A stretch of 64,000 nucleotides of DNA from Streptomyces rimosus (GTDB taxonomy: Bacteria > Actinomycetota > Actinomycetes > Streptomycetales > Streptomycetaceae). Positions 33,661 to 43,094 of the stretch are shown piece by piece. The DNA is taken from positions 5,315,001 to 5,379,000 of the forward strand of contig NZ_CP023688.1 in the NCBI RefSeq assembly GCF_008704655.1, in the 5' to 3' direction. The translations under genes were made by a program, and so were the position numbers. Below the pieces are notes generated by a model. The model was not told where the DNA came from, did no database searches, and saw only the letters and a list, made by a program, of their open reading frames with translations. Numbering within the stretch: the first letter of the stretch is position 1; each line of letters begins with the position of its first letter.

Positions 33661-33722
33661 CGGGGGGCCGGCCTGGAGGAGTAACGGAGGCCCGGTCTGG
33701 AGGAGTAACGGGGAGGTCCCGG
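33650..33722 (+). repeat. 24-base tandem repeat carrying the fbiC stop codon
   Basis: Three units of about 24 bases (starting 33650, 33674, 33698), each containing GGAGTAACGG. The TAA of unit 1 is the fbiC stop; the TAA copies in units 2 and 3 stay in the same frame because 24 is a multiple of 3. Confidence 0.75.
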
Positions 33723-33791
33723 GCTCGGTCGTCTCCCGCTACGGTTGCGCCCGGAGGCCCGCCGGGGGAGCGCGGGCCCGGGAGGTGACCG

Positions 33792-36641
33792 GTGGACCGC
33801 AGGCGGCTCTCGCGCCAGGAGCTGATCCGCGCCCGGCGCGGGGACGGGTTCGTCGGCCGCGAAGGCGAACTGAGCGCGTTCCGGGCCAACCTCGCCCGGG
33901 ACCCGGCCGATCCGGACTTCCGCTTCCTGCATCATCTGCACGGCCAAGGAGGCGTCGGAAAGACCTCCCTGGCGCAGCGGTTCGAGCAGATGGCACGCGA
34001 GGTGGGCGCGCTGACCGTGTACGTCGACGAGTCGGTGCACAGCGTCCCCGATGCGATGGCCGGGATCAGCGCCCGGCTGGGCCGCCAGGGCAGCCCGCTG
34101 AAGTCGTTCGACAAGCTGCTGGCCACGTACCGGGAGCGGCGGCACGAGGCGGAGGCGGCGCTCGCGGGGCCGGACGAACCGGGCGGCGAGGCGCCGCCGT
34201 CACCCGGCAGCATGATCATCGCGAGGGCGGGGGTGGCGGGCCTCGGCCTGATCCCGGGCGTCGGACCGTTCGCGGGCGCGGTGAACTCCACCCAGCTCGC
34301 CCGCGGCACCGACCGGCTCCGCGGCCGGATCGGCGCCCGGCTGCGCAACCACGACGACGTACAACTGGTGCTGTCCCCGGTCGAGGTCTTGACGCCGGTC
34401 TTCGTACGGGAGCTGGGCGAGGCGGCCGACACCGTACCCGTACTGGCGCTCTTCTTCGACACGTACGAGGCGACCGGCCCCCTCCTGGACACCTGGCTGC
34501 GCGACATCCTCTTCAGCGACCGCTACGGGCCGCTCGCCCCGAACATCATGGTCACCCTGTCCGGCCGGGACGCGCTGGACCGGCGGTGCTGGGCCGACCA
34601 TCTGGAACACGTCACGGACGTACCGCTGGACGCCTTCACGGAGGCCGAGGCCCGCCGGTACCTGGCGGCCAAGGACATCACCGACCCCGACACCGTCGAC
34701 GCCATCCTGCGCCTCTCCGGCGGCCTCCCCGTACTCGTCTCCACCCTCGCCGGAAGCAGGCCGGGCGCGGCGGACGCCGTCGACGACCCCAGTGACACCG
34801 CCGTCGAACGCTTCCTCAAGTGGGAGACCGATCCGGTACGCAGAGAAGCCGCGCTGGCCGCCGCCCTGCCGCGCCATCTGGACGAGGACGTGTACCGGGA
34901 GGCGGTGGACGCGGAGGCCGCCGACCACTTCGGGTGGCTGCGCACACTGCCGTTCGTCTCCGAGCGCGGCGGCCGGTGGCAGTACCACGAGGTGGTGCGC
35001 ACGGCGATGCTGCGACTCCAGCGGCGACGGTCGCCGCGGGTTTGGGCGGAGCGGCATGGGCGGTTGGCGGAGGGGGCGCGGAGGGCGGCGGAGGAGTGTG
35101 CGGGCGGCAGAGTCCTGGCCAGGTGCCGACGGGACGAGCGGTGGCGGGAGCTGCGGCTCCGGGAGATCTACCACGGACTCTGCGCCGACCCGCGGGGTTT
35201 CCTGGCCGAGGCGCTGTCCGAGGTGAAAGGCACCGTCGAGTACGAGACCACCGCCGTACGCCCGGTCGCGGAGACCATCTGGCAGGCGGGCGAGGACGGG
35301 GACGCACCCGAGGTACGCGACTGGGGCAGGCGGCTGACGGCAGCCCTCGACGGGCCGGACGGCCTCGCCGGGGTCCTGACGAAGCTGCTCGGCGGGCCCG
35401 GCCTCGACGCGGCGGAGCGCGTGGCGATATGCCGGATACGCGGCCGTGAGCACCGTAAGGCAGAACGCTGGGAGCAGGCGTTCGCCGACTTCGACCGGTG
35501 TCTGGAAGCGGCGCCGGACGACGCGGACGCATGGTTCGGCCGCGGGCTCACCCACCGCTACCTGCGAAACTTCGAGCAGGCAGCCGAGGACTTCACCCGG
35601 GCTCTGGCCATCGATCCGGACCAGCCGGCGCCGTCCTTCCAGCTCGGCGAGGTCAACCGGCTCATGGGGCGCCATGAGCAGGCGCTGACCTTGTTCGACC
35701 GGGTGGTGGAGCGCTTCCCGATCCACGCCCCGGCGCACGGCAGCCGCGCCGTCTGCCTGCGTCACCTGGGCCGCTACGAGGAGTCGCTGTCCGGCCTGCG
35801 GCGTGCCGTGGAGCTCACCCCTGGGTACTCCTGGGCGTTGGCCGAGCTGGGGATGACCTACGCGGCGATGGGGCAGTACACGATGGCGCTGGCGGAGTTC
35901 GACCGTGCGCTGGCGGCCGACCCGGAGTACGCGTGGGCCGCCGCCGCCCGGGGGAGAATCGCCCTGCTCACGGGCCGTCTCGACGAGGCGGTGGCGAACT
36001 TCGGTCTGGCGGTGGCCCTCGGGACGGCGAATCCCTGGGCTCCCGCCCGCCGCGCCAAGGCGCATCAACTGCTGGGAGCGGAGGAAGAAGCCCTCGCCGA
36101 CTACGACACGGCCCTGGCCCTCGCGGACACCGGCCGGACCGCCGTGCCCGACGTGTCACGGGCCGTCTTCCTGGCCGCGCGCGCCGGGTGTCTGCGCCGG
36201 GCCGGACGGTTCGGCGCGGCGCGGGAAGCCGTCGAGGCGGCCCGGGCCATCGCGCCGGAAGAGCTGCTGGTCCGGTACGAGGCCGCGCTGCTCACGAGCG
36301 CCGTACGCGGGTTGCTCGACGCGGCACCTGCCTGGGAGACGCTGCGGGCCGGGGCCCAGGAGGGTCTGCTGCCGAGCGATGAGGAGGGCCTGACCGGGGC
36401 GGCTGCCGTTGCGGTCGTCGCCCGCTGTGCGCTGGGCGACTGGACCGGGGCCCGGGCGGCCGTCGCTGACCTGCTCGGCGACGGTACGCCCTGGGAGCGC
36501 TTGGCCGAGACGGAGTACGGGCTGCGGGACCTGGCCGGGCTGTGGCGGGACCTGGACGCGCCGGGCGCCGACCAGTTGGCCGGTCTGCGCCGCGTACTCC
36601 TGGAGCGAATGGCCGAAGTTGCGGCCATCTATGCACCGTGA
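33792..36641 (+). CDS. STAND-type NTPase with C-terminal TPR array
   Basis: 949 residues. A short basic head, then a P-loop NTPase with Walker A GQGGVGKTSL (residues 51-60), a Walker B-like VLALFFDTYEATG (about 215-227) and an ALPRHLDEDVYREA winged-helix-like part. At least seven TPR units follow at about 555-820 (AWFGRGLTHRYLRNFEQA, SWALAELGMTYAAMGQYTMALAEFDRAL, and so on). STAND proteins are signal-triggered switches in regulation or defence; the effector here is not evident, since the N-terminus has no nuclease, TIR or protease domain. An inserted hydrophobic Gly-rich stretch (about 140-170, VAGLGLIPGVGPFAGAV) could touch membranes. GGGAGGTGACC precedes GTG 33792. It stands alone. Confidence 0.88.
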   Translation: MDRRRLSRQELIRARRGDGFVGREGELSAFRANLARDPADPDFRFLHHLHGQGGVGKTSLAQRFEQMAREVGALTVYVDESVHSVPDAMAGISARLGRQGSPLKSFDKLLATYRERRHEAEAALAGPDEPGGEAPPSPGSMIIARAGVAGLGLIPGVGPFAGAVNSTQLARGTDRLRGRIGARLRNHDDVQLVLSPVEVLTPVFVRELGEAADTVPVLALFFDTYEATGPLLDTWLRDILFSDRYGPLAPNIMVTLSGRDALDRRCWADHLEHVTDVPLDAFTEAEARRYLAAKDITDPDTVDAILRLSGGLPVLVSTLAGSRPGAADAVDDPSDTAVERFLKWETDPVRREAALAAALPRHLDEDVYREAVDAEAADHFGWLRTLPFVSERGGRWQYHEVVRTAMLRLQRRRSPRVWAERHGRLAEGARRAAEECAGGRVLARCRRDERWRELRLREIYHGLCADPRGFLAEALSEVKGTVEYETTAVRPVAETIWQAGEDGDAPEVRDWGRRLTAALDGPDGLAGVLTKLLGGPGLDAAERVAICRIRGREHRKAERWEQAFADFDRCLEAAPDDADAWFGRGLTHRYLRNFEQAAEDFTRALAIDPDQPAPSFQLGEVNRLMGRHEQALTLFDRVVERFPIHAPAHGSRAVCLRHLGRYEESLSGLRRAVELTPGYSWALAELGMTYAAMGQYTMALAEFDRALAADPEYAWAAAARGRIALLTGRLDEAVANFGLAVALGTANPWAPARRAKAHQLLGAEEEALADYDTALALADTGRTAVPDVSRAVFLAARAGCLRRAGRFGAAREAVEAARAIAPEELLVRYEAALLTSAVRGLLDAAPAWETLRAGAQEGLLPSDEEGLTGAAAVAVVARCALGDWTGARAAVADLLGDGTPWERLAETEYGLRDLAGLWRDLDAPGADQLAGLRRVLLERMAEVAAIYAP

Positions 36642-36655
36642 CCGTCCCCCCGGCC

Positions 36656-36916
36656 TCACCCGTCCCCCGACTCCGCCTCCGCCTCATGCTGAAGGATGCA
36701 CTGCTGCCACTGCGCCAGCGCCTCCGCGCGGTCGCCGCCGGTGTCCTCGGCGGCTGAGATGAGCGCGTCGGCGGCCATCGCGGCGAGTCGGACGGTGATC
36801 TGGCACACGTCGCGCTGGGAGAGCGGACGGAGCAGTTCCACCGCGCCGTCGCTGTCACCGGCCAGGGCACAGGCGACGACGGCCATGGCGGTGCGGTCCC
36901 ATTCGAACTCGGGCAT
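36656..36916 (-). CDS. Small hypothetical protein
   Basis: 86 residues from ATG 36916, or 97 from ATG 36949. Soluble, mostly alpha-helical: FEWDRTAMAVVACALAGD, QITVRLAAMAADALISAAED and an acidic C-terminus. Two short helices with a LAGDSDGAVELLRPLS turn give it a TPR-like look. No clear ribosome site in front of either start. It ends 14 bases from the convergent STAND gene. Related small proteins seem common in Streptomyces, but I cannot assign a function. Confidence 0.6.
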   Translation of the reverse strand: MPEFEWDRTAMAVVACALAGDSDGAVELLRPLSQRDVCQITVRLAAMAADALISAAEDTGGDRAEALAQWQQCILQHEAEAESGDG

Positions 36917-37135
36917 GGGGGGAGCATGCCCACCGGGCACCGGTCGCATGACCTCGGTACGCAGGGGGCACGTCTGTGCTGATCGGGACCGTAGCGATCA
37001 AAAGCCTCCGTCAGGGTGACTGTTCGCATAACGTTCCTCGCCCGGTTTTGGCCTTTCTTGGTCGATTACAGTGCTGCGGCAGGGGGAGCGTAAGGACCCC
37101 GTAAAGGAATGGGCGGCTACGGGGAGGGAACGAAC

Positions 37136-38257
37136 GTGAGCGCAGCGGCAGGCGGCGCGGCCATCTGGGGCCGTACCGAACAGCAGGACTTCCGCAGCCG
37201 GGTACGGGGCTGCCTGCTGGGCGGCGCGATCGGCGACGCGCTCGGCGCGGGCATCGAGTTCGACTCGCTGGACGCGATCCGCGAGGCGCACGGCCAGGAC
37301 GGCATCACGGATTACGTACCGGCCTTCGGGCGGCGCGGCACCGTCACCGACGACACCCAGATGACGCTGTTCACCGTCGACGGCCTGATCCGCGCCCAGG
37401 TACGCCGCGACACCGGCGCCTGGCACCCGCCCACCGATGTGCACCGCGCGTATCTGCGCTGGGCCGCCACCCAGCGCGACTGGGGCCCCGACGAGCGCAA
37501 GAAGGACGACGGGTGGCTGGCCCGCGAGGAGTGGCTGTACGCGCGGCGGGCGCCCGGCCGGGCCTGTCTGTCCGGGCTCGGCGACGACACGATGGGAACG
37601 CTGGAGCAGCCGAAGAACCCCGACTCCAAGGGGTGCGGCGCGGTGATGCGGTCGGCGCCGTTCGGGCTGCTGGTGGGCTGGGAGCCGCAGTTGGTCTTCC
37701 AGCTGGCCGTCGAGTGCGCGGCTCAGACGCACGGGCACCCGACCGGCTATCTCGCGGCCGGCGCGTTCGCGGTGATCACCCACTCGCTGGCCCGCGGCGA
37801 GGACCTGGACGGCGCCGTGCAGAAATCCCTCGCCCACCTGGCCACCCGGCCCGGCCACGAGGAGACCGCCGAGGCCCTGAAACAGGCGCTCGGCGCCGTA
37901 CGGCAGGGGATGCCCACGGCCGCCCGCGTGGAGTCGCTGGGCGAGGGCTGGACCGCCGAAGAAGCGCTGGCCATCGGTGTGTACTGCGCCCTGGTCGCCG
38001 AGGACGTGCGGCACGGCCTGCTGCTGGCGGTCAACCACGGCGGCGACAGCGACTCCACCGGCGCGATCTGCGGCAACCTCCTCGGCACCCTGCACGGCGA
38101 GACGGCACTCCCGCCCCTGTGGCTCGCCGAGTTGGAGGGCCGCGCCACGATCCTCCAACTCGCCGACGACTTCGCCATGGAGATGACGCAGGGCCCGGCG
38201 CTCCACGGGCCGGGGAACTCGGCGCCGGGGTGGCTGGAGCGGTATCCGCGGGCTTAG
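37136..38257 (+). CDS. ADP-ribosylglycohydrolase family protein (DraG/ARH type)
   Basis: 373 residues. The fold-defining metal motifs are visible: RGCLLGGAIGDALGAGIE, TDDTQM (residues 71-76) and late NHGGDSDSTGAICGNLLG, which together bind two Mg ions. The family removes ADP-ribose from proteins, nucleic acids or small molecules. GTG 37136 is preferred because GGGGAGGG lies 7 bases upstream; ATG 37109 has a crowded site. It has its own upstream region (36917-37135) and is followed by a 356-base gap before a peptide ABC operon. No cognate ADP-ribosyltransferase is visible nearby. Confidence 0.92.
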   Translation: MSAAAGGAAIWGRTEQQDFRSRVRGCLLGGAIGDALGAGIEFDSLDAIREAHGQDGITDYVPAFGRRGTVTDDTQMTLFTVDGLIRAQVRRDTGAWHPPTDVHRAYLRWAATQRDWGPDERKKDDGWLAREEWLYARRAPGRACLSGLGDDTMGTLEQPKNPDSKGCGAVMRSAPFGLLVGWEPQLVFQLAVECAAQTHGHPTGYLAAGAFAVITHSLARGEDLDGAVQKSLAHLATRPGHEETAEALKQALGAVRQGMPTAARVESLGEGWTAEEALAIGVYCALVAEDVRHGLLLAVNHGGDSDSTGAICGNLLGTLHGETALPPLWLAELEGRATILQLADDFAMEMTQGPALHGPGNSAPGWLERYPRA

Positions 38258-38613
38258 GGGAGGGCGCCGCACGCACGTGGGGTGCGTTCGCGGGGTGCGT
38301 TCGTGGCGTACGGCTGGGGCGTACGTACGTGGCGTACGTCCGTGCCGTACGTCCGAACCGCGCGTACTACAGGGCGAATCGAACGCCCACGGCCCCCCAG
38401 CAGGGGGTTACCCAAGCGGTGGCGCGCCGGAACCACCCCGCCCGCCCCACCTGCCCCCTCGCCCCTCGTGCGCCGTCGCCTTGCAGCCCCCGCCCCCACC
38501 CCCAATGCCCCGCTTTCACCCACCCTTGGTCGACAAACCGGCCCCGCGCATGCGAGAACAGCCCAGGGGGCCGCGGCGATCCGCGGCGATGGCGTACGAG
38601 GGGGAGAGACACC
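38258..38613. other. Intergenic region with dispersed-repeat copy A and GTACG-rich repeats
   Basis: No supported gene. The left part (38276-38350) has degenerate tandem units of GGTGCGTTCG and GGCGTACGT. At 38365-38440 is a copy of an approximately 75-base element whose core CCAGCAGGGGGTTACCC is identical to one inside the fused ATPase gene at 41892-41970. The region must also hold the promoter of the ABC operon; GGGGGAGA precedes its first ATG. Confidence 0.55.
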
Positions 38614-39594
38614 ATGGGCCGCTACCTGCTGCGCAGGCTGGCCAGTTACCTGGTGCTGGTGGCCGTGGCGGCGTCCCTCACGTACTTCCTCGCGGGGCTG
38701 AGCCTCAACCCGCGCGCCCGTTTCGAGGGCCGCAACCCGCCGCTGCCCGAAGCCGCCGTCACCCGCACCCTCGACGACTACAACCTGAACCCGGACACCC
38801 CGGTGGTGGCCCGCTTCGCGCGCTGGGCCGGTGACGTCGCCCACGGCGACCTCGGCCGCACCATCGACGGCGACTCGGTCAACGACGACTTCGGCCGCCG
38901 GGTCGGCGTCAGCGCCCGGCTGCTGCTCCTGGCGACCCTCGCCGGCTCGGCCCTCGGCGTGGCGGTCGGTGCGTACGGCGCGATCCGCCAGTACCGGTTG
39001 TTCGACCGGTTCTCGACCCTGGTGTCGTTCTTCGTGCTGGCCATGCCGGTGTTCGTGATCGGCGTGGCGCTGAAGATCGGGGCGACCGCCCTCAACGAGG
39101 GTACGCAGACGATCAAGGTGCTCGGTGAGTACGACGCCCAGTACGCCGGCCGGTGGGACCCCGCCGCCCTGCTCAACCGCGCCCAGCACATGCTGCTCCC
39201 AGCCCTGACCCTGATCATCGTGCAGGTCGCCCTCTACAGCCGCTACCAGCGCAGCACCATGCTGGACGTGCTCGGCGCCGACTTCCTGCGCACCGCCCGC
39301 GCCAAGGGCCTGCGCCGCCGCACCGCGCTGGTACGGCACGGGCTGCGCACGGCCGTCCTGCCGGTCGTACCGCTGCTGGTCTACAACATCGTGCTGCTCT
39401 TCGCCGGCGCCACCTTCGTGGAGAAGACCTTCGGCTGGCACGGCATGGGGGAGCTGCTCGTCGACTCGGTCGCCGGCCAGGACGTCAACTCGGTCGCGGC
39501 GGTCGGCCTGTTCGCGGCCGCTCTGGTGGTGGTCGCGGGGCTGCTCGCGGACCTGTTGTACGCGGCGCTGGACCCCCGCGTACGGGTGCGGTGA
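38614..39594 (+). CDS. Peptide/nickel-type ABC transporter permease (DppB-like)
   Basis: 326 residues, inner-membrane permease with about six helices, starting [26 protein letters not shown]. The cytoplasmic coupling loop contains [20 protein letters not shown] (the EAA-like motif), and [18 protein letters not shown] is a family hallmark. ATG 38614 has GGGGGAGA upstream; the much longer open frame is ignored. First gene of an operon permease-permease-ATPase-binding protein. The next start overlaps its stop (TGATG). It imports oligopeptides or other small solutes. Confidence 0.92.
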   Translation: MGRYLLRRLASYLVLVAVAASLTYFLAGLSLNPRARFEGRNPPLPEAAVTRTLDDYNLNPDTPVVARFARWAGDVAHGDLGRTIDGDSVNDDFGRRVGVSARLLLLATLAGSALGVAVGAYGAIRQYRLFDRFSTLVSFFVLAMPVFVIGVALKIGATALNEGTQTIKVLGEYDAQYAGRWDPAALLNRAQHMLLPALTLIIVQVALYSRYQRSTMLDVLGADFLRTARAKGLRRRTALVRHGLRTAVLPVVPLLVYNIVLLFAGATFVEKTFGWHGMGELLVDSVAGQDVNSVAAVGLFAAALVVVAGLLADLLYAALDPRVRVR

Positions 39595-40547
39595 TGCGTA
39601 CCGCGCGCGCCCGCGGCCGTACCCCGCGGGCCGAGCAGCCGACGCGCCTGCGTCTGACCGCCCGCCGCTTCGCCCGCAACCGGCTCGCGCTCCTCGGCCT
39701 CGCGCTGCTCGTCCTGCTCTTCCTTGCCGCGTACGCGGGCCCGCTGCTGACCCGGTGGGACCACCGCACCCACGACTTCCTGAGCCTCCTGTCCGGACCG
39801 TCCGCCGACCACTGGTTCGGCACCACGCAAAGCGGCCTGGACCTGTACGCGCTCACCCTGCGCGGGCTCCAGAAGTCGCTGGTCATCGGCCTTCTGGTGG
39901 GGGTGGTCTCCACGTCCCTGTCAGCCGTGGTGGGCGCTTTCGCCGGGTACTTCGGCGGCTGGACCGACCGTGTCCTGATGGGGGCCGTCGACCTGCTGCT
40001 GGTGATGCCCGCGTTCCTGTTCGTGGCCGTGCTGTCGCCCCTCGTACGGGGCTCGGGCTGGCCGGTCTTCGTCGTGCTGCTGGCGGCGTTCAGCTGGATG
40101 ATCACCGGGCGGGTGGTGCGCAGCGTGACGCTCACGCTCAAGGAACGGGAGTACGTCAAGGCCGCGAAGTACCTGGGAGTACCGGCACCGGTGATCGTGT
40201 TCCGGCACATCCTGCCCCATATGGCCTCGCTGCTGATCATCGAGGCGGTCATCCAGGCCGGGGCCGCGGTCATCGGGGAGAGCGGGCTGTCGTACTTCGG
40301 CTTCGGGGTGCAGCCCCCGGACGTGTCACTGGGCACGGTCATCGCGGACAACACCAACATGGCGGCGAGTTACCCGTGGCTGTTCTTCTTCCCCGCCGGG
40401 TGTCTGGTGCTCATCGGGGTGTCGCTCGCCTTCGTCGGCGACGGGCTGCGGGACGCGCTGGACCCCGACGCGGCTGGGGCGCGGGCGCGCGTCAGGAGGC
40501 GCGGGAAGCGCGCATACGGAGTTGTCGCGGAAGGCCGTCGCCGGTGA
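39594..40547 (+). CDS. Peptide/nickel-type ABC transporter permease (DppC-like)
   Basis: 317 residues. N-terminal cytoplasmic basic segment then first helix [21 protein letters not shown], a [20 protein letters not shown] segment typical of DppC, coupling loop [26 protein letters not shown] and [20 protein letters not shown]. It pairs with the upstream DppB-like permease. ATG overlaps the preceding stop, and its own stop overlaps the ATPase start (GTGA), so the three proteins are translationally coupled. Confidence 0.93.
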   Translation: MRTARARGRTPRAEQPTRLRLTARRFARNRLALLGLALLVLLFLAAYAGPLLTRWDHRTHDFLSLLSGPSADHWFGTTQSGLDLYALTLRGLQKSLVIGLLVGVVSTSLSAVVGAFAGYFGGWTDRVLMGAVDLLLVMPAFLFVAVLSPLVRGSGWPVFVVLLAAFSWMITGRVVRSVTLTLKEREYVKAAKYLGVPAPVIVFRHILPHMASLLIIEAVIQAGAAVIGESGLSYFGFGVQPPDVSLGTVIADNTNMAASYPWLFFFPAGCLVLIGVSLAFVGDGLRDALDPDAAGARARVRRRGKRAYGVVAEGRRR

Positions 40548-43024
40548 TCGGACAGGAACAACCCCCCAGCCCGGGTACAGCGGCCCCCGTACCCGTCCTC
40601 CAGATGACCGACCTGCACGTCACCTACCCCGGCGAGACCGGGCCGGTGCACGCCGTACGCGGGCTGAGCTATGCCGTACGGCCCGGAGAAGTGCTCGGCA
40701 TCGTCGGCGAGTCGGGCGCCGGGAAGTCCGCCGCCGCGCAGGCCGTACTCGGACTGCTGCCGGACGGTACGGAGGTACGCGGCTCCGTCGAGCTGGACGG
40801 CCGCGAACTGCTCGGCCTCGACGACGCCGCCCTCTCCGAGATCCGCGGCAACGGCATCGGCATGGTCTTCCAGGACCCGCTGTCCGCCCTCACACCCGTC
40901 TACAGCGTCGGGAACCAGCTGGTGGAGGCGCTGCGCGTGCACCAGGACCTGAGCCGCAAGGCCGCCCGTACGCGCGCCGTCGAACTGCTGGACCTCGTCG
41001 GCATACCCGATCCGCACCGGCGCGCCGACGCCTTCCCGCACGAGTTCTCCGGCGGGATGCGGCAGCGCGCGGTGGTCGCCATGGCCATCGCCAACGACCC
41101 GCGGGTCATCGTCGCGGACGAGCCGACCACCGCCCTGGACGTCACCATCCAGGCGCAGATCCTCGACGTACTGAAGACCGCCCGGGAGGTGACCGGCGCC
41201 GCGATCGTCCTGATCACCCACGACCTGGGCGTGGTCGCGGGCTTCGCGGACCGGGTGCAGGTGATGTACGCGGGACGCCCGGTGGAGTACGGAACGGTCG
41301 ACGAGATCTACTACCGGCCCCGGATGCCGTACACCATCGGCCTGCTGGGCGCCACGCCCCGGCTGGACGGCCCCGCCGGCGCCCCCCTGGTGCCCATCCA
41401 CGGCGCGCCGCCGTCACTGTCCGCCCTCCCACCCGGCTGCCCCTTCGCACCGCGCTGCCCCGTCGCCGTGGACCGCTGCCGGGAGACCGAGCCCGCACCG
41501 GCCCGGGGCACGGACGCCGGCCACACCGTCGCCTGCCATCGGGGTACGGAGATCGCCGACGGGAGCTTGCCGCGGGCGGGGATCTTCGGAACGGTGCGAG
41601 GGGAGGGCGCGGGGGAGAGGGAGAGTGATACGGGCGTCCCGAGCCCGGCCCGTACGCAGGCGGCCGGCGCGCACCCGGTCCGTACGGGCTCTGCGCCTAC
41701 GGAGTTGGCCCCTACGGAGCCGACGGCTGCGGACTCGGCACCTACGGGCTTGGCGCCTGCGGACTCGGCACCTGCGGACTCGGCGCCTACGAGCTCGGCG
41801 CCTGCGGACTCCGCGCCTACGGGCTCGGCCCCTGCGGACTCCGCGCCCACGACCCCCACCCCTCCAGCCCCCGCCCCCGCAAACCGGCCCTCTACCAGGC
41901 CAAATCGAACGGTCTCGACCCCCCAGCAGGGGGTTACCCAGGGGTGGCCGGCCGGAACCGGCCCAGCCGCCCCCACCCTTCTCCAAGTGACCGCCCTCAC
42001 CAAACACTTTCCCCAAACCCGACGCACCCTCCTCAAGCGCCCCACCGGCACCATTCGGGCCGTCGACGGTATCGATCTCGCCATACGGGAGGGGGAGACG
42101 CTCGCCCTCGTCGGTGAGTCCGGCTGCGGGAAGACCACCACCCTGCTGGAGATCATGGACCTGGCGGCCGGGCAGGCGGGTACCGTCCGGCTCTTCGGCC
42201 AGGATGTGCGGGAGCTGGACCGGGCCGGGCGCAAGCGGCTGCGGCGTGATCTCCAGATCGTCTTCCAGGACCCGACCGCGGCCCTGGACCCGCGTATGCC
42301 GGTCGGTGACATCCTCGCCGAGCCGCTGCGTACTCACCGCGTCCCCAGGGACCGGATCGCCGCGCGCGTCCCCGAGCTGCTGGAGCTGGTCGGGCTGGCG
42401 GCGGACGACGCCGGGCGTTACCCACGGGAGTTCAGCGGCGGCCAGCGCCAGCGCATCGCGATCGCCCGTGCCCTGGCCCTGGAGCCGCGGCTGCTGGTGC
42501 TGGACGAGCCGGTCTCCGCGCTGGACGTGTCGGTTCAGGCCGGTGTCCTCAACCTGCTGGACGAGCTGAAGGCCCGGCTGCGCCTGAGCTATCTGCTCGT
42601 CGCCCACGACCTGTCCGTCGTACGGCACAGCGCCGACCGGGTCGCGGTGATGTACCTGGGGCGCATCGTGGAGTCGGGCGGTACCGCGGAGGTCTTCGCC
42701 GCGCCGTCCCACCCGTACACGCGGGCGCTGCTCTCCGCCGTACCGCTGCCGGACCCGCGCAAGGAACGGGCCCGCACCCGGGTCCTGCTGAGCGGGGACC
42801 TGCCGAGCCCGGCGGACGTGCCGTCCGGGTGCCGCTTCCGCAGCCGCTGCCCGCTGTACGCGACGCTCGGCGCGCCGGAACAGCGGCGCTGCCGGGAGGA
42901 CGATCCGCTGCTACGGCCGGCGCCGACCGGCCGGGGAACCCACGGCCCCCGAACCGCCGGCCACCACGAATCCGACGGCCACACGTCCGCCTGCCACCAC
43001 CCCGCCCCTCCGCCAGGAGGCTGA
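40544..43024 (+). CDS. Fused DppD-DppF ABC ATPase with a repetitive linker
   Basis: 826 residues: two complete ABC ATPases in one chain. First (about 20-350): Walker [13 protein letters not shown], signature [11 protein letters not shown], Walker [14 protein letters not shown] and a C-terminal Cys-containing oligopeptide domain ([13 protein letters not shown]). Second (about 480-800): [37 protein letters not shown] and [11 protein letters not shown]. DppD and DppF are usually separate. Here a linker of about 110 residues rich in Ala, Pro, Ser, Asp (repeats of A-P-A-D-S-A-P-T) joins them and includes a copy of a dispersed repeat also found upstream of the operon. The GTG overlaps the permease stop. 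It drives import by ATP hydrolysis at the inner membrane face. Confidence 0.93.
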   Translation: MIGQEQPPSPGTAAPVPVLQMTDLHVTYPGETGPVHAVRGLSYAVRPGEVLGIVGESGAGKSAAAQAVLGLLPDGTEVRGSVELDGRELLGLDDAALSEIRGNGIGMVFQDPLSALTPVYSVGNQLVEALRVHQDLSRKAARTRAVELLDLVGIPDPHRRADAFPHEFSGGMRQRAVVAMAIANDPRVIVADEPTTALDVTIQAQILDVLKTAREVTGAAIVLITHDLGVVAGFADRVQVMYAGRPVEYGTVDEIYYRPRMPYTIGLLGATPRLDGPAGAPLVPIHGAPPSLSALPPGCPFAPRCPVAVDRCRETEPAPARGTDAGHTVACHRGTEIADGSLPRAGIFGTVRGEGAGERESDTGVPSPARTQAAGAHPVRTGSAPTELAPTEPTAADSAPTGLAPADSAPADSAPTSSAPADSAPTGSAPADSAPTTPTPPAPAPANRPSTRPNRTVSTPQQGVTQGWPAGTGPAAPTLLQVTALTKHFPQTRRTLLKRPTGTIRAVDGIDLAIREGETLALVGESGCGKTTTLLEIMDLAAGQAGTVRLFGQDVRELDRAGRKRLRRDLQIVFQDPTAALDPRMPVGDILAEPLRTHRVPRDRIAARVPELLELVGLAADDAGRYPREFSGGQRQRIAIARALALEPRLLVLDEPVSALDVSVQAGVLNLLDELKARLRLSYLLVAHDLSVVRHSADRVAVMYLGRIVESGGTAEVFAAPSHPYTRALLSAVPLPDPRKERARTRVLLSGDLPSPADVPSGCRFRSRCPLYATLGAPEQRRCREDDPLLRPAPTGRGTHGPRTAGHHESDGHTSACHHPAPPPGG
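41690..41870 (+). repeat. Low-complexity coding repeat in the ATPase linker
   Basis: Degenerate repeats of about 15 bases based on CCTACGG and CCTGCGGACTCGGC encode alternating A-P-T and A-D-S-A-P units. The unit order is irregular, as expected from slippage. Confidence 0.7.
41892..41970 (+). repeat. Dispersed repeat copy B, inside the fused ATPase gene
   Basis: Shares with 38365-38440 the identical core CCAGCAGGGGGTTACCC (within 41919-41940), an upstream AATCGAACG and a downstream GCCGGAACC. In frame it encodes [27 protein letters not shown] within the core can form a small hairpin. Confidence 0.65.
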
Positions 43025-43094
43025 AGAACCACTCCCGCGCCGCGCCCTCCCTGTGTTTTCGTCAGTCCAGTCGAGAAAGGGAACGATCTCCGCA

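Noticed and set aside
37513..38613. N-terminal extension of the DppB-like permease
   Set aside because: It overlaps the ADP-ribosylglycohydrolase gene in another frame, and the permease has a good ribosome site and first helix at ATG 38614.
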